64,000 nucleotides of DNA from [Mycobacterium] nativiensis. GTDB taxonomy: Bacteria > Actinomycetota > Actinomycetes > Mycobacteriales > Mycobacteriaceae. The notes under the pieces were generated by a model. It was not told where the DNA came from. It did no database searches and saw only the letters and a program-made list of their open reading frames with translations. Each line of letters starts with the position of its first letter. Position 1 is the stretch's first letter. Position numbers and translations under genes: made by a program. Positions 28,116-36,481 of the stretch are shown in pieces. The stretch covers positions 4,544,158-4,608,157 of the forward strand of contig NZ_CP083986.1 in NCBI RefSeq assembly GCF_020172685.1. Direction: 5' to 3'.

Positions 28116-29496
28116 CGGCCTGCTCCAACTCGGCCAGCGCCGGCTCGATCGCGTCGGCCATCTTGTGGATGTCGTCGGCCACCTCCGGGGTGGTCACGAA
28201 CCCGAAGTCGAGGTGGTCGCGGTAGGAGAAGCAGGTGATGTTTAGTGCCACGTCCATCACCGGCGGGCCGAGCGGCACCAGCGACTCCAGTTCCGCCCCC
28301 GCCATGTAGAGCGGGAAATTCGGGCCGGGAACGTTGGAGACGACGAAGTTGATCGGGGCGATCCGGTGCGACAGTCCGGTCGCGGTGTAGGCGCGCGCGG
28401 CGAGCTGCAACAGCCCGGGCGGGGTGGTGTCGGTCAGGCCCATGATCTGATGCGCCGACAACGCCTTGGCCATCTGCTTGGCGCTCTGGGTGTTCTCGTG
28501 AATCATCTTGAGCCGCTGGGCCGGTCCGTCGAGGTTGGTGGCCAGCGACACGGTCATGGAACTGACCTTGTTGCCGATCTCGCCCTGACTGTCCTCGGTG
28601 CGGGTCGAAACCGGGATCTGGACAACCAGCGGCTTGTCCGGCAGCTCGCCGCGCTTGCCCAGATAATCCCGTGCTGCGCCGGCGACCATGGCGAGCACCA
28701 CGTCGTTGAGCTTCACCCCGTAGGCGTCCTTGACGGCCTTGACCCGATCGAGTTCGACCCGGGCGCCGGTGATCCGCCGGTGCGGCGACACACTGTTGTT
28801 GAACCGGGTGACCGGGGCGTCGAAGTAGCGGGGTGGCTTGCGGGGTACGCCCAGGCCGATCGTGGCGATCTGCTGGCGGACGGTCTGCTGCAGCAGTCGG
28901 CCGATCCGAAACGGAGTCATGACCGCGACGTTGACCAGCGCACCGACCACCCGCCGCTCGAGGCTGGGAATACCGACTCCGGTCAACGACCCGATCGACT
29001 CCGGTTGGGGCGCACGCGGTTCCGGGGTGATGTCGAACATGATCTCGGACAGCCCCGCACCCGACACACCGTCGACGATCGCGTGGTGCATCTTGGTCAG
29101 GGTCGCGATCCGGCCGCCCTCGACGCCCTCGATCACCCAGAGCTCCCACAGCGGTCGGGACCGGTCCAGCTTGTAGGACATCAGCCGGCCCACCAGCTCT
29201 TCGACTTCACGCCGTCCGCCCGGTGCGGGCACGCCGATGCGCCGAAGGTGGAAGTCGATGTCGAGTTCGTCGTCCTCGACGAACCACGGCCGGTCCAGCC
29301 CCAGCGGGGCGCCGCTGACCCGCCAGCGCAACTGCGGCAGTTGCGGCAATCGCTCGATCAGCAGCTTGCGCACCAGTTCGAAGCTGTAGTTCGGCGCGTT
29401 GCTGGGATCGAAGATCGCCAACCCGCCGATGTGCATGTGCCAGCCCGCCGTTTCGGCCGACCAGAACGCCGCGTCGACGCCGGAAAGTCGCTGCAT
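28081..29496 (-). CDS. WS/DGAT wax ester synthase / diacylglycerol acyltransferase
   Basis: The 471-residue acyltransferase has the active-site motif HHAIVDG in [14 protein letters not shown], an N-terminal [12 protein letters not shown] and a C-terminal [15 protein letters not shown] segment, all typical of the WS/DGAT (Tgs) family. These enzymes make triacylglycerol or wax esters from acyl-CoA. In a sterol-degrading strain this could store fatty acyl-CoA derived from catabolism. Which Tgs paralogue it is cannot be decided from sequence alone. Confidence 0.9.
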   Translation of the reverse strand: MQRLSGVDAAFWSAETAGWHMHIGGLAIFDPSNAPNYSFELVRKLLIERLPQLPQLRWRVSGAPLGLDRPWFVEDDELDIDFHLRRIGVPAPGGRREVEELVGRLMSYKLDRSRPLWELWVIEGVEGGRIATLTKMHHAIVDGVSGAGLSEIMFDITPEPRAPQPESIGSLTGVGIPSLERRVVGALVNVAVMTPFRIGRLLQQTVRQQIATIGLGVPRKPPRYFDAPVTRFNNSVSPHRRITGARVELDRVKAVKDAYGVKLNDVVLAMVAGAARDYLGKRGELPDKPLVVQIPVSTRTEDSQGEIGNKVSSMTVSLATNLDGPAQRLKMIHENTQSAKQMAKALSAHQIMGLTDTTPPGLLQLAARAYTATGLSHRIAPINFVVSNVPGPNFPLYMAGAELESLVPLGPPVMDVALNITCFSYRDHLDFGFVTTPEVADDIHKMADAIEPALAELEQAASRGKARTGRR

Positions 29497-29557
29497 CGAC
29501 CGAGATTAGCTCAGGCGACGGGTCGTCGGGCGCGGCTCGCCGTTAAATCCGGTGAAA

Positions 29558-31210
29558 CTAACCGCCGTTTGCCACGTGCTTGGCGTGCACCTCGTCGGCC
29601 GGCCGAGCCTCGGTCTGCTCCTTGGCCCAGCGGTAGTCGGGTTTGCCAGCCGGTGAGCGCTTCACCTCGTCGACGAACCACAGGCTGCGGGGCACCTTGT
29701 AGCCGGCGATCTCGGTACGCGCGCAGGCGTTGATCTCCTCCAGCGAAGGCCGGGCGTCGCCGCGAGCCTGCACCACCGCCGCCACGTGCTGGCCGTAGCG
29801 GGGGTCGGGCACCCCGACCACCAGGGCGTCGAACACGTCGGGGTGGGTCTTGAGGGCGGCCTCGACCTCCTCGGGGTAGATCTTCTCGCCGCCGGAGTTG
29901 ATCGACACCGAACCGCGGCCCAGCATCGTGACACTGCCGTCGGCCTCGACCTGCGCGAAGTCGCCGGGGATGGCGTAGCGCACGCCGTTGATGGTGCGGA
30001 ACGTCTCGGCGGTCTTCTTCTCGTCCTTGTAGTAGCCGACCGGGATGTGACCGCGCTTGGCGATGATGCCCCGCACACCGGAACCGGGCTGGACCTCGTT
30101 GCCGTCGTCGTCGAGCACCACAGTGGTCTTGTCGATGGTGACTCGCGGGCCGCCGGTGTGCGCCTCACCCTTCGCGACGATGCTGGTGCCGCCGAAACCG
30201 GTCTCGCTGGATCCGATGGAGTCGGTGATGATCCGGTTGGGCAGCAGCTCCAGCAGCCGTTCCTTGATGCTGGGGCTGAACAGCGCCGCGGTCGAGGCCA
30301 GCAGGAACAGCGACGACAGGTCGTATTCATTGCCGGCGTCTTGATGGGCCAACAGGGCGTCCAGCAGCGGGCGCGCCATCGCGTCGCCGGTGAAGAACAG
30401 CAGGTTGACCTTGTGGTCGTGGATGGTGCGCCACACCGCGTCGGCGTCGAATTCCGGTGCCAGCACGACGGTTTGACCGCTGAACAGCGACATCCAGGTC
30501 GCCGACTGGGTGGCGCCGTGGATCATCGGCGGGATGGGGTGGCGGATCATCGCCGGGTTGGCGACGGCGGCCTTGGCCAGGTCGTACTCATCGGCGATCG
30601 GCTCGCCGGTGGCGAAGTCGGTGCCGCCGAACAACACTCGGTAGATGTCCTCGTGGCGCCACATCACGCCCTTGGGGAACCCGGTGGTGCCGCCGGTGTA
30701 GAGCAGGTAGATGTCGTCGGCGCTGCGCGGCCCGAAGTCACGGTCGGGCGAGCCCTGCGCCAATGCGGACTCGAACTCCACCCCGCCGTAGCGCTGGTAG
30801 TCGCCGTCGGAGCCGTCCTCGACCACCAGGATGGTCTTGACGTTGGGGGTGTCGGGCAGCACGTTGGCGACCCGGTCGGCGTACTGACGCTCGTGCACTA
30901 CCGCGACCATGTCCGAGTTGTCGAACAGGTAGCGCAGTTCGCCCTCGACGTAGCGGAAGTTGACGTTGACCAGGATGGCGCCGGCTTTGACGATGCCGAG
31001 CATCGCGACGACGATCTCGTTGCGATTGCGGCAGTAGAGGCCGACCTTGTCGCCCTTCTGGACGCCCTGGTCGATCAGGTAGTGAGCCAGCCGGTTGGCC
31101 TTCTCCTCCAGCTGCCCGTAGGTCAGCTGCTCGTCGCCACAGATCAGGGCAACCCGATCCGGTACGGCGTCGATGGCGTGTTCTGCTAAGTCAGCGATGT
31201 TGAGAGCCAC
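29558..31210 (-). CDS. fadD19: Acyl-CoA synthetase FadD19
   Basis: The product, about 550 residues, matches FadD19 (Rv3515c, 548 residues) closely, beginning [19 protein letters not shown]. Motifs: [39 protein letters not shown] and the C-terminal [12 protein letters not shown] lysine. FadD19 activates the C26/C27 side-chain carboxylate of 3-oxocholestenoate to its CoA ester, an early step of cholesterol degradation. I take GTG 31210 as start; a TTG three codons earlier is possible. A KstR operator lies 12 bp upstream, divergent with echA19. Confidence 0.95.
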   Translation of the reverse strand: MALNIADLAEHAIDAVPDRVALICGDEQLTYGQLEEKANRLAHYLIDQGVQKGDKVGLYCRNRNEIVVAMLGIVKAGAILVNVNFRYVEGELRYLFDNSDMVAVVHERQYADRVANVLPDTPNVKTILVVEDGSDGDYQRYGGVEFESALAQGSPDRDFGPRSADDIYLLYTGGTTGFPKGVMWRHEDIYRVLFGGTDFATGEPIADEYDLAKAAVANPAMIRHPIPPMIHGATQSATWMSLFSGQTVVLAPEFDADAVWRTIHDHKVNLLFFTGDAMARPLLDALLAHQDAGNEYDLSSLFLLASTAALFSPSIKERLLELLPNRIITDSIGSSETGFGGTSIVAKGEAHTGGPRVTIDKTTVVLDDDGNEVQPGSGVRGIIAKRGHIPVGYYKDEKKTAETFRTINGVRYAIPGDFAQVEADGSVTMLGRGSVSINSGGEKIYPEEVEAALKTHPDVFDALVVGVPDPRYGQHVAAVVQARGDARPSLEEINACARTEIAGYKVPRSLWFVDEVKRSPAGKPDYRWAKEQTEARPADEVHAKHVANGG

Positions 31211-31221
31211 ACCACACAAAC

Positions 31222-31235
31222 TAGAACGTGTTACA
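31222..31235. promoter_or_regulatory. KstR operator between fadD19 and echA19, exact match
   Basis: TAGAACGTGTTACA is identical to the fdxD/fadE26 site. It lies between two divergent cholesterol genes and can repress both. Confidence 0.85.
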
Positions 31236-31279
31236 TTTCGTTTTCAAGTCGAGGACCCATCCCCGAAAGGCGGACGCCG

Positions 31280-32080
31280 GTGAGCGAGTCGTCACAACAG
31301 CCCCACGCCCTGATTGAGCAGCGCGGACACACCCTGATCCTGACGCTCAACCGGCCCGAGGCCCGCAACGCCCTGAGCGGCGAAATGTTGGCGATCATGG
31401 TCGAGGCCTGGGATCGCGTGGACAACGACGACGAGATCCGCACCTGCATCCTGACCGGCGCCGGCGGCTACTTCTGCGCCGGAATGGACCTCAAGGCGGC
31501 CAACAAGAAGGCGCCCGGCGACTCGTTCAAAGACGGCAGCTACGACCCTTCACGCATCGACGGGCTGCTGAAGGGTCGGCGGCTCACCAAGCCGTTGATC
31601 GCCGCGGTGGAGGGCCCCGCGATCGCCGGGGGCACCGAGATCCTGCAGGGCACCGATATCCGCATCGCCGGCCAGAGCGCCAAGTTCGGCATCTCCGAGG
31701 CGAAGTGGAGCCTGTACCCGATGGGCGGCTCCGCGGTGCGCCTGGCGCGCCAGATTCCCTACACGATGGCGTGCGATCTGCTGTTCACCGGCCGGCACAT
31801 CACCGCCGCCGAAGCCCTGGAGATGGGCCTGATCGGGCATGTGGTGGAAGACGGGCAGGCGCTGACCAAGGCGCTGGAGATCGCCGAGCAGATCAACAAC
31901 AACGGTCCGCTGGCCGTGCAGGCGATGCTGCGCACCATCCACGAGACCGAGGGCATGCACGAGAACGATGCCTTCAAGCTCGACACCCAGATCGGCATCA
32001 AGGTGTTCTTGAGCGAGGACGCCAAGGAGGGGCCGCGGGCGTTCGCCGAGAAGCGCAAGCCGGAGTTCAAGAACCGCTGA
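31280..32080 (+). CDS. echA19: Enoyl-CoA hydratase EchA19
   Basis: The 266-residue crotonase resembles EchA19 (Rv3516, 263 residues), which hydrates the steroid enoyl-CoA formed by FadE dehydrogenases during side-chain degradation. The oxyanion hole segments are [13 protein letters not shown] and [13 protein letters not shown]; a glutamate in [12 protein letters not shown] is in the catalytic region. GTG start with AAAGG upstream. Its stop overlaps the ATG of the next gene (TGATG). Confidence 0.92.
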   Translation: MSESSQQPHALIEQRGHTLILTLNRPEARNALSGEMLAIMVEAWDRVDNDDEIRTCILTGAGGYFCAGMDLKAANKKAPGDSFKDGSYDPSRIDGLLKGRRLTKPLIAAVEGPAIAGGTEILQGTDIRIAGQSAKFGISEAKWSLYPMGGSAVRLARQIPYTMACDLLFTGRHITAAEALEMGLIGHVVEDGQALTKALEIAEQINNNGPLAVQAMLRTIHETEGMHENDAFKLDTQIGIKVFLSEDAKEGPRAFAEKRKPEFKNR

Positions 32081-33051
32081 TGCAGATCGCGGTCACCGGC
32101 GGCACCGGCTACCTCGGCGCGCACACCGTTCGGACACTGCTGGAAGCCGGACATTCGGTTCGGCTGCTGGTCGCCCCGGGCTGCGGTGACGAGCCGGTCA
32201 TTCCCCGGTTGCGGGAGTTGGGCACCTTGGAGGTGCTCGACGGCGATATCCGCGACACCGGCGTGGTGGCCGCACTGTTGGACAGCTGCGACTCGGTGCT
32301 GCACGCCGCCGGGGTGGTCGGCACCAACGACCGGCAAGAGAAGTTGATGTGGGACATCAACGCCTATTCCACCGAGGCGATCTTGACCCGTGCCGTGGCC
32401 GCCGGACTGGACCCGGTGGTGTCGGTCAGCTCCTACAGTGCGCTGTTCCCACCGCCGGACGGTGTGATCGGCCCGAATTCGCCCACCGTGCCGGGTCGCA
32501 GTGCCTACGCCCGCACCAAGGCCTACGGCGAACGGGTGGCAAGGCGATTGCAGGCAGACGGTGCGCCCGTCGTGGTCACCTATCCCTCCAGCGTGGTCGG
32601 TCCGGCGTTTCACACCGCGCCCGGCGTCACCGAGCGCGGCTGGGCGCCGATCGTGAAGTATCGGGTGGCGCCGGTGGTGCGCGGCGGCATGGCGATGGTC
32701 GACGTCCGGGACATCGGCCGGGTGCACGAGGCGCTGATGCGGCCGGGCCGCGGCCCGCACCGCTACCTGTGCGGCGGGGTCATGGTCAGCTTCGACGAGA
32801 TGATCGCCGCGGTGGAGCAGGGGTTGGGCGCCCGGGTGCGCCGAATCCGGGTGGCCCCCAGCGTGTTCAAGGGCATCGGCCGGGTCAGCGACCTGGCCAG
32901 CAAGCTGCTGCCGCTGCCCGAGTCGCTGAGCTATGAGGCGGCGTGGCTGCTGACCTCGGCCACCCCGACCGACGACTCGGCCACGCTGGCCGACCTGGGC
33001 ATGGCGTGGAGTTCACCGACCGAGGCGATCATCGAGTCGCTGCGGGCCTGA
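32080..33051 (+). CDS. NAD-dependent epimerase/dehydratase (extended SDR)
   Basis: The 323-residue protein starts with TGGTGYLGAHTVRTLLEAGHSV, the extended-SDR Rossmann motif, and has SSYSALF and YARTKAYGE carrying the Ser/Tyr/Lys set. This class includes 3-beta-hydroxysteroid dehydrogenase-like enzymes and nucleotide-sugar epimerases. Translational coupling to echA19 (one-base overlap) suggests a lipid or sterol substrate, but this is inference from context. Confidence 0.85.
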   Translation: MQIAVTGGTGYLGAHTVRTLLEAGHSVRLLVAPGCGDEPVIPRLRELGTLEVLDGDIRDTGVVAALLDSCDSVLHAAGVVGTNDRQEKLMWDINAYSTEAILTRAVAAGLDPVVSVSSYSALFPPPDGVIGPNSPTVPGRSAYARTKAYGERVARRLQADGAPVVVTYPSSVVGPAFHTAPGVTERGWAPIVKYRVAPVVRGGMAMVDVRDIGRVHEALMRPGRGPHRYLCGGVMVSFDEMIAAVEQGLGARVRRIRVAPSVFKGIGRVSDLASKLLPLPESLSYEAAWLLTSATPTDDSATLADLGMAWSSPTEAIIESLRA

Positions 33052-33065
33052 CCCCCGCCGTTTCC

Positions 33066-33127
33066 CGCCGAACGTGTAATCAGCCCGACTTTCCGGGCCT
33101 ATTTTCGGTCTGAGTACACGCTCGGCG
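33066..33127. repeat. 62-bp hairpin repeat, left copy
   Basis: An 18-base arm at 33066-33083 (CGCCGAACGTGTAATCAG) and its imperfect reverse complement at 33110-33127 (two mismatches) flank a 26-base spacer. A second copy with the same arms and spacer length is at 33988-34049. The left copy sits between the epimerase gene and the nuclease-like gene. Confidence 0.85.
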
Positions 33128-33159
33128 TCGTTGTCGGTGGTCGTCGGCAGACTCCCGCC

Positions 33160-34035
33160 ATGGGAGCGCCATTCATCGGCAGCGAAGCCGTCGCCGCCGC
33201 ACGGTTGACGAAATACGCGCTGAGCAGTCGGTTCGTCGCGATCCATCCAGACGTGTACGTGCCGCGCAGCACCCGGCTCACTGCCGTGCTGCGGGCAAAG
33301 GCCGCATGGCTGTGGTCCCGTCGTCGCGGAGTGGTGGCCGGCCAATCGGCCGCGGCGCTGCATCGCGCCAAATGGGTCGACGACAGTCGGCCCGCCGAGC
33401 TGCTGTACGACTGCCGGCGTCCACCCCGGAGCGTGACGACGTGGTCAGACCAGGTCGAGGCCGATGAAGTCCAGCTGATCGCGGGCATGAGAGTGACCAC
33501 GCCCGCACGCACCGCCTTAGACCTTGCCTGCCGTTATCCCATCGGCGCGGCGGTCGCGGCCATCGACGCGCTCGCTCGCGCGACTCGCCTCAAGATAACC
33601 GATGTCGAATTGTTGGCCGGCCGCTATCCGGGCCGTCGTAATATCCGCCGGGCCCGCACCACACTGGCCCTCGTCGACGCCGGAGCCGAGTCGCCGCGAG
33701 AGAGCCGGCTGCGGCTCTCGCTGATCCGCGCCGGCTTTCCCCGGCCGCAAACCCAGATCCCGGTCTACGACGAGTGGGGGCAGCTCGCTGCGGTCGTGGA
33801 TATGGGTTGGGAGGACATCAAAGTTGGTGTCGACTACGAGGGCGAGCATCACCGGACCACCCGCGGGGCATTCAACAAGAGCATCAGGCGCCACGAAACG
33901 CTGAGCCAGCTCGGCTGGATCAATATCCGGGTCACCGTCGAAGACACTGAAGCCGGGATCATCAGCCGGGTTGCTGCCGCCCGTGCTCGCCGAACGTGCA
34001 CTGAGACCGAGAATCCGGCGATTTTTCCAGTCTGA
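33160..34035 (+). CDS. DUF559/AbiEi-like protein with Vsr-type nuclease fold, repeat-bracketed
   Basis: The 291-residue protein has an N-terminal winged-helix-like region (FIGSEAVAAARLTKYAL), a middle segment resembling AbiEi-type antitoxins (VTTPARTALDLACRYP) and a C-terminal part resembling the Vsr/DUF559 endonuclease fold: ESRLRLSLIRAGFP, then VDMGWEDIKVGVDYEGEHH and INIRVTVED. Such proteins are common, scattered and unexplained in mycobacteria. The acidic residues in VDMGW and VDYEGEHH could be metal ligands. No partner toxin is adjacent. The last 16 codons lie within the right-hand hairpin repeat. Weak ribosome site; ATG at 33160 is the first good start. Confidence 0.65.
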   Translation: MGAPFIGSEAVAAARLTKYALSSRFVAIHPDVYVPRSTRLTAVLRAKAAWLWSRRRGVVAGQSAAALHRAKWVDDSRPAELLYDCRRPPRSVTTWSDQVEADEVQLIAGMRVTTPARTALDLACRYPIGAAVAAIDALARATRLKITDVELLAGRYPGRRNIRRARTTLALVDAGAESPRESRLRLSLIRAGFPRPQTQIPVYDEWGQLAAVVDMGWEDIKVGVDYEGEHHRTTRGAFNKSIRRHETLSQLGWINIRVTVEDTEAGIISRVAAARARRTCTETENPAIFPV

Positions 34036-34049
34036 TTACACGCTCGGCG
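33988..34049. repeat. 62-bp hairpin repeat, right copy
   Basis: Arms 33988-34005 (CGCCGAACGTGCACTGAG) and 34032-34049 (reverse complement of CGCCGAGCGTGTAATCAG) are separated by 26 bases. It is in the same orientation as the left copy, and the spacers agree at over half of positions. It includes the stop codon and C-terminus of the nuclease-like gene and may double as its terminator. Confidence 0.85.
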
Positions 34050-34066
34050 CGGAGGCCTGACTGTGG

Positions 34067-35296
34067 CTACGCCAGCACCGGTTTGGTCGGGGTGAACACC
34101 ACCGGCATCGCCTCCGGGCCACTGACGAAGTTCGCCGGCCGCAGCGGCACCTCGGCTCCGTCTGCCAAGCGCAGGTCAGGCAACCGCTGCAGCACCCGCT
34201 CGGTCATCAACGAAAGCTCCAGCCTGGCCAGCTGATTGCCCATGCAGAAGTGGGTACCGAAACCGAACGCGAGATGGCTGTTGGGGTTGCGCTGGATGTC
34301 GAAACGCTCCGGTTCGTCGAACGCCGCCTCGTCGAAGTTCGCCGATTCGAACAGCAGCATGATCTTCTCGCCCTGCTTGAGTTCGGTGCCGTAGAACTCG
34401 GTGTCGGCGGTCAGGGTGCGGCACATGTTCTTCACCGGCGAGGTCCAGCGCAGCATCTCCTCGATGGCACCTGGCAGCAGGCTTGAGTCGGCCCGCAGCA
34501 TGTCCCACTGGTCGCGGTGGCGCATCAACTGCTCGGTGCCCCCGGACAGCGTGTGGCGGGTGGTCTCGTCACCGCCGATCAGGATCAACAGTGTCTCGAA
34601 GATGATCTCGTCGTCGGTCATCACGGCGCCGTCCACCTCGGCGTTGACCAGAACGGAGAACAGGTCATCGGTGGGTTCGGCACGACGTTTCGTGATGATG
34701 CCCCTGGTGAATTCGGTCCAGCCGGCGAACGCCGCCATCACCGCCTGAGCCGTTGCCGATTCCGGATCCAGGTGTGAGCTCAGCCCGGCCACCAGGTCGT
34801 CGGACCACTTCAGCAGCATCGATCGTTCTTCGGGCAGTACGCCGAGCATGTCGCCGATCACCGCCATCGGCAGCGGCGCGGCGATATCGCGGACGAAATC
34901 GCACTCCCCGCGCTCACAGACCGCGTCGATCAGCGTGTCGCAGAGTGTCCCGATGGACGGCAGCTGGGCATGCACCCGCTTGCGCGTGAAGCCGGAGTTG
35001 ACCAGTTTGCGCCGCACCAGATGCTCCGGGTCATCCATGTCGATCATGTACGGCATGCCCGGTTGGTCAGGCCGGATGCCACCGGTGTTGGAGAACAGTT
35101 CCGCGTTGCGCTCGGCGTCGATCACCGCGGCGTAGCTGGCCGCAGCGGCCTGCCCGTTGCGGTCCCGGAACACCGGTTCGTGGGCGCGCATCCATTTGTA
35201 GGCGGCGCGCGCTCCGCCGTCGGAGTAGAAGGTGCCGTCGGTGAAGTCGACGTCGGGCCTTGTCGTCGGCTTCGCATCGGCCATTACCTCGGTCAT
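34067..35296 (-). CDS. cyp142: Cytochrome P450 CYP142 (steroid C26/C27 monooxygenase)
   Basis: The 409-residue P450 has the heme-ligand loop FGFGTHFCMGNQLARLE (Cys about residue 351), the I-helix GGDETTRH and the ExxR helix EMLR region. It resembles Rv3518c (CYP142), which hydroxylates and oxidises the cholesterol side-chain terminus before FadD19 activation. GGAGG six bases upstream fixes the ATG at 35296; in-frame ATG 35284 is an alternative. It is divergent from the Rv3519-like gene; no KstR consensus is visible in the 28-bp gap. Confidence 0.92.
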   Translation of the reverse strand: MTEVMADAKPTTRPDVDFTDGTFYSDGGARAAYKWMRAHEPVFRDRNGQAAAASYAAVIDAERNAELFSNTGGIRPDQPGMPYMIDMDDPEHLVRRKLVNSGFTRKRVHAQLPSIGTLCDTLIDAVCERGECDFVRDIAAPLPMAVIGDMLGVLPEERSMLLKWSDDLVAGLSSHLDPESATAQAVMAAFAGWTEFTRGIITKRRAEPTDDLFSVLVNAEVDGAVMTDDEIIFETLLILIGGDETTRHTLSGGTEQLMRHRDQWDMLRADSSLLPGAIEEMLRWTSPVKNMCRTLTADTEFYGTELKQGEKIMLLFESANFDEAAFDEPERFDIQRNPNSHLAFGFGTHFCMGNQLARLELSLMTERVLQRLPDLRLADGAEVPLRPANFVSGPEAMPVVFTPTKPVLA

Positions 35297-35324
35297 CAGC
35301 GTCCTCCGGATTACAGTGGCCGTC

Positions 35325-36050
35325 ATGGCTCTTTCGCAGCACACGATCGCTGGCACTGTGCTTACCATGCCCGTCCGCGTCCGTCAGGCAGATGTGCATT
35401 CCGCCATGTTCTCGGTCCCGGCGGACGCCGCGCAGGCCATGATCGACTACAGCGGACTGCAGGTCTTCCAGCACCGGCCGGGACAGGCCGTGGTCAACCT
35501 GATGCTGGCCCGCTACCTCGACGGCGACCTCGGCCGCTATAACGAGTTCGGCACCGCGGTGATGATCAACCCGCCGGGTTCGACCGCCCGTGGCTGGCGG
35601 GCACTCGGCGACGCCGGTGCCTTCATCCACCACCTGCCGGTGGATCAGGAGTTCACCCTGGAGGCCGGGCGCACCATCTGGGGTTTCCCGAAGATCATGG
35701 CGGACTTCACCGTTCGCGACGGCCGGCGGCTGGGTTTCGACGTGGCCGCCGACGGCCAACACATCGCGAGCATGGAGTTCGGGCGCGGGTTGCCGGTTCC
35801 GGGCCTGTTCACCTCCCGGCCGCGGACGCTGCGGGCGTACAGTCACCTCGACGGTGTGACCCGCGAAATTCCTTGGGGCATGAAGATTTCCGGGGTTCGC
35901 GGGGCGATCGGGGGCGCCAGCCTCAAGCTGGGCACCCACCCGTACGCCCGTGAGCTGGCCGCGCTGGGCCTGCCGAAGCGACCGATGATGTCATCGATCG
36001 TGGGCCACGTCGACATGACGTTCGGCGACGGTGAGGTGATCAGCGGCTAG
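35325..36050 (+). CDS. Acetoacetate decarboxylase-like protein (Rv3519-like)
   Basis: The product, about 241 residues, has an acetoacetate decarboxylase (ADC) fold signature: DYSGLQVFQHRPGQAVVNLML, a YNEFGTAVM strand, and EAGRTIWGFPKIMADF in which the lysine could be the Schiff-base residue. Rv3519 (236 residues) lies in the same place next to cyp142. Substrate unknown; possibly a steroid or keto-acid intermediate. The stop codon shares the tetranucleotide CTAG with the stop of the convergent gene. Confidence 0.75.
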   Translation: MALSQHTIAGTVLTMPVRVRQADVHSAMFSVPADAAQAMIDYSGLQVFQHRPGQAVVNLMLARYLDGDLGRYNEFGTAVMINPPGSTARGWRALGDAGAFIHHLPVDQEFTLEAGRTIWGFPKIMADFTVRDGRRLGFDVAADGQHIASMEFGRGLPVPGLFTSRPRTLRAYSHLDGVTREIPWGMKISGVRGAIGGASLKLGTHPYARELAALGLPKRPMMSSIVGHVDMTFGDGEVISG

Positions 36051-36481
36051 CGAAGCCTTTCTTCGGTGATCGGCGAAGGTGGCAGTGGTTCGGCGATATT
36101 GAACCCGTGCGCGGCAAGCCAATTGGCGGCGTCGTTGCCGCTGTCGACAACATCGAGAAGCTCTTGAACGACACCGACGATCTTCGCCACGGCCGCCCGG
36201 CTGGCACCAGCGGCGTCACTGTTGACGCGGTCCTTGATCGCGTTCAACTGCTTGAGCTTGTCTGCGTCCGGCAGGGCGGAAGTGGCCGCAGCATTGCAGG
36301 CTTGATCCCCGGCCTCACAGATCTCGGTGAGCCGCGTGCGCAAGTAGGTGACCGCCGCAGCAGCCGTCGTCCACGCCTGTCTCTTCTTCACAGGATTCAT
36401 GTGTGCCAGCGTTTTGGATTCCAGCAACTGGTTCAATCCGGCCATCGCAGCATCACACGGTGAACGGTCCGGGGCACTCAT
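36047..36481 (-). CDS. 144-residue helical protein, paralogue of the N-terminal module of the 900-aa neighbour
   Basis: The protein is predicted all-helical and lacks a signal peptide. Residues 43-143 align without any gap to residues 97-197 of the adjacent 900-residue protein: shared AVTxLRTxLT, DAAG, GxDAxxWLxxHGxN and PxTxExL positions. It overlaps that gene by four bases (ATGA), so the two are co-translated. It looks like a free copy of the larger protein's N-terminal module, perhaps a partner or adaptor in the toxin island. Function unknown. Confidence 0.7.
   Translation of the reverse strand: MSAPDRSPCDAAMAGLNQLLESKTLAHMNPVKKRQAWTTAAAAVTYLRTRLTEICEAGDQACNAAATSALPDADKLKQLNAIKDRVNSDAAGASRAAVAKIVGVVQELLDVVDSGNDAANWLAAHGFNIAEPLPPSPITEERLR

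Noticed and set aside
28366..31189. Long plus-strand frames opposite the acyltransferase and fadD19 (and a similar one at 44352-45692)
   Set aside because: Both are complementary to genes with intact active-site motifs; translations are Arg/Val/Gly-rich with no domains.
33066..34049. CRISPR-like array
   Set aside because: Only two hairpin elements about 860 bp apart with a gene between them; no regular short spacers or cas genes anywhere in the window.
35297..35324. KstR operator between cyp142 and the Rv3519-like gene
   Set aside because: No TNNAACNNGTTNNA match exists in the 28-bp gap, even allowing one mismatch in the core.
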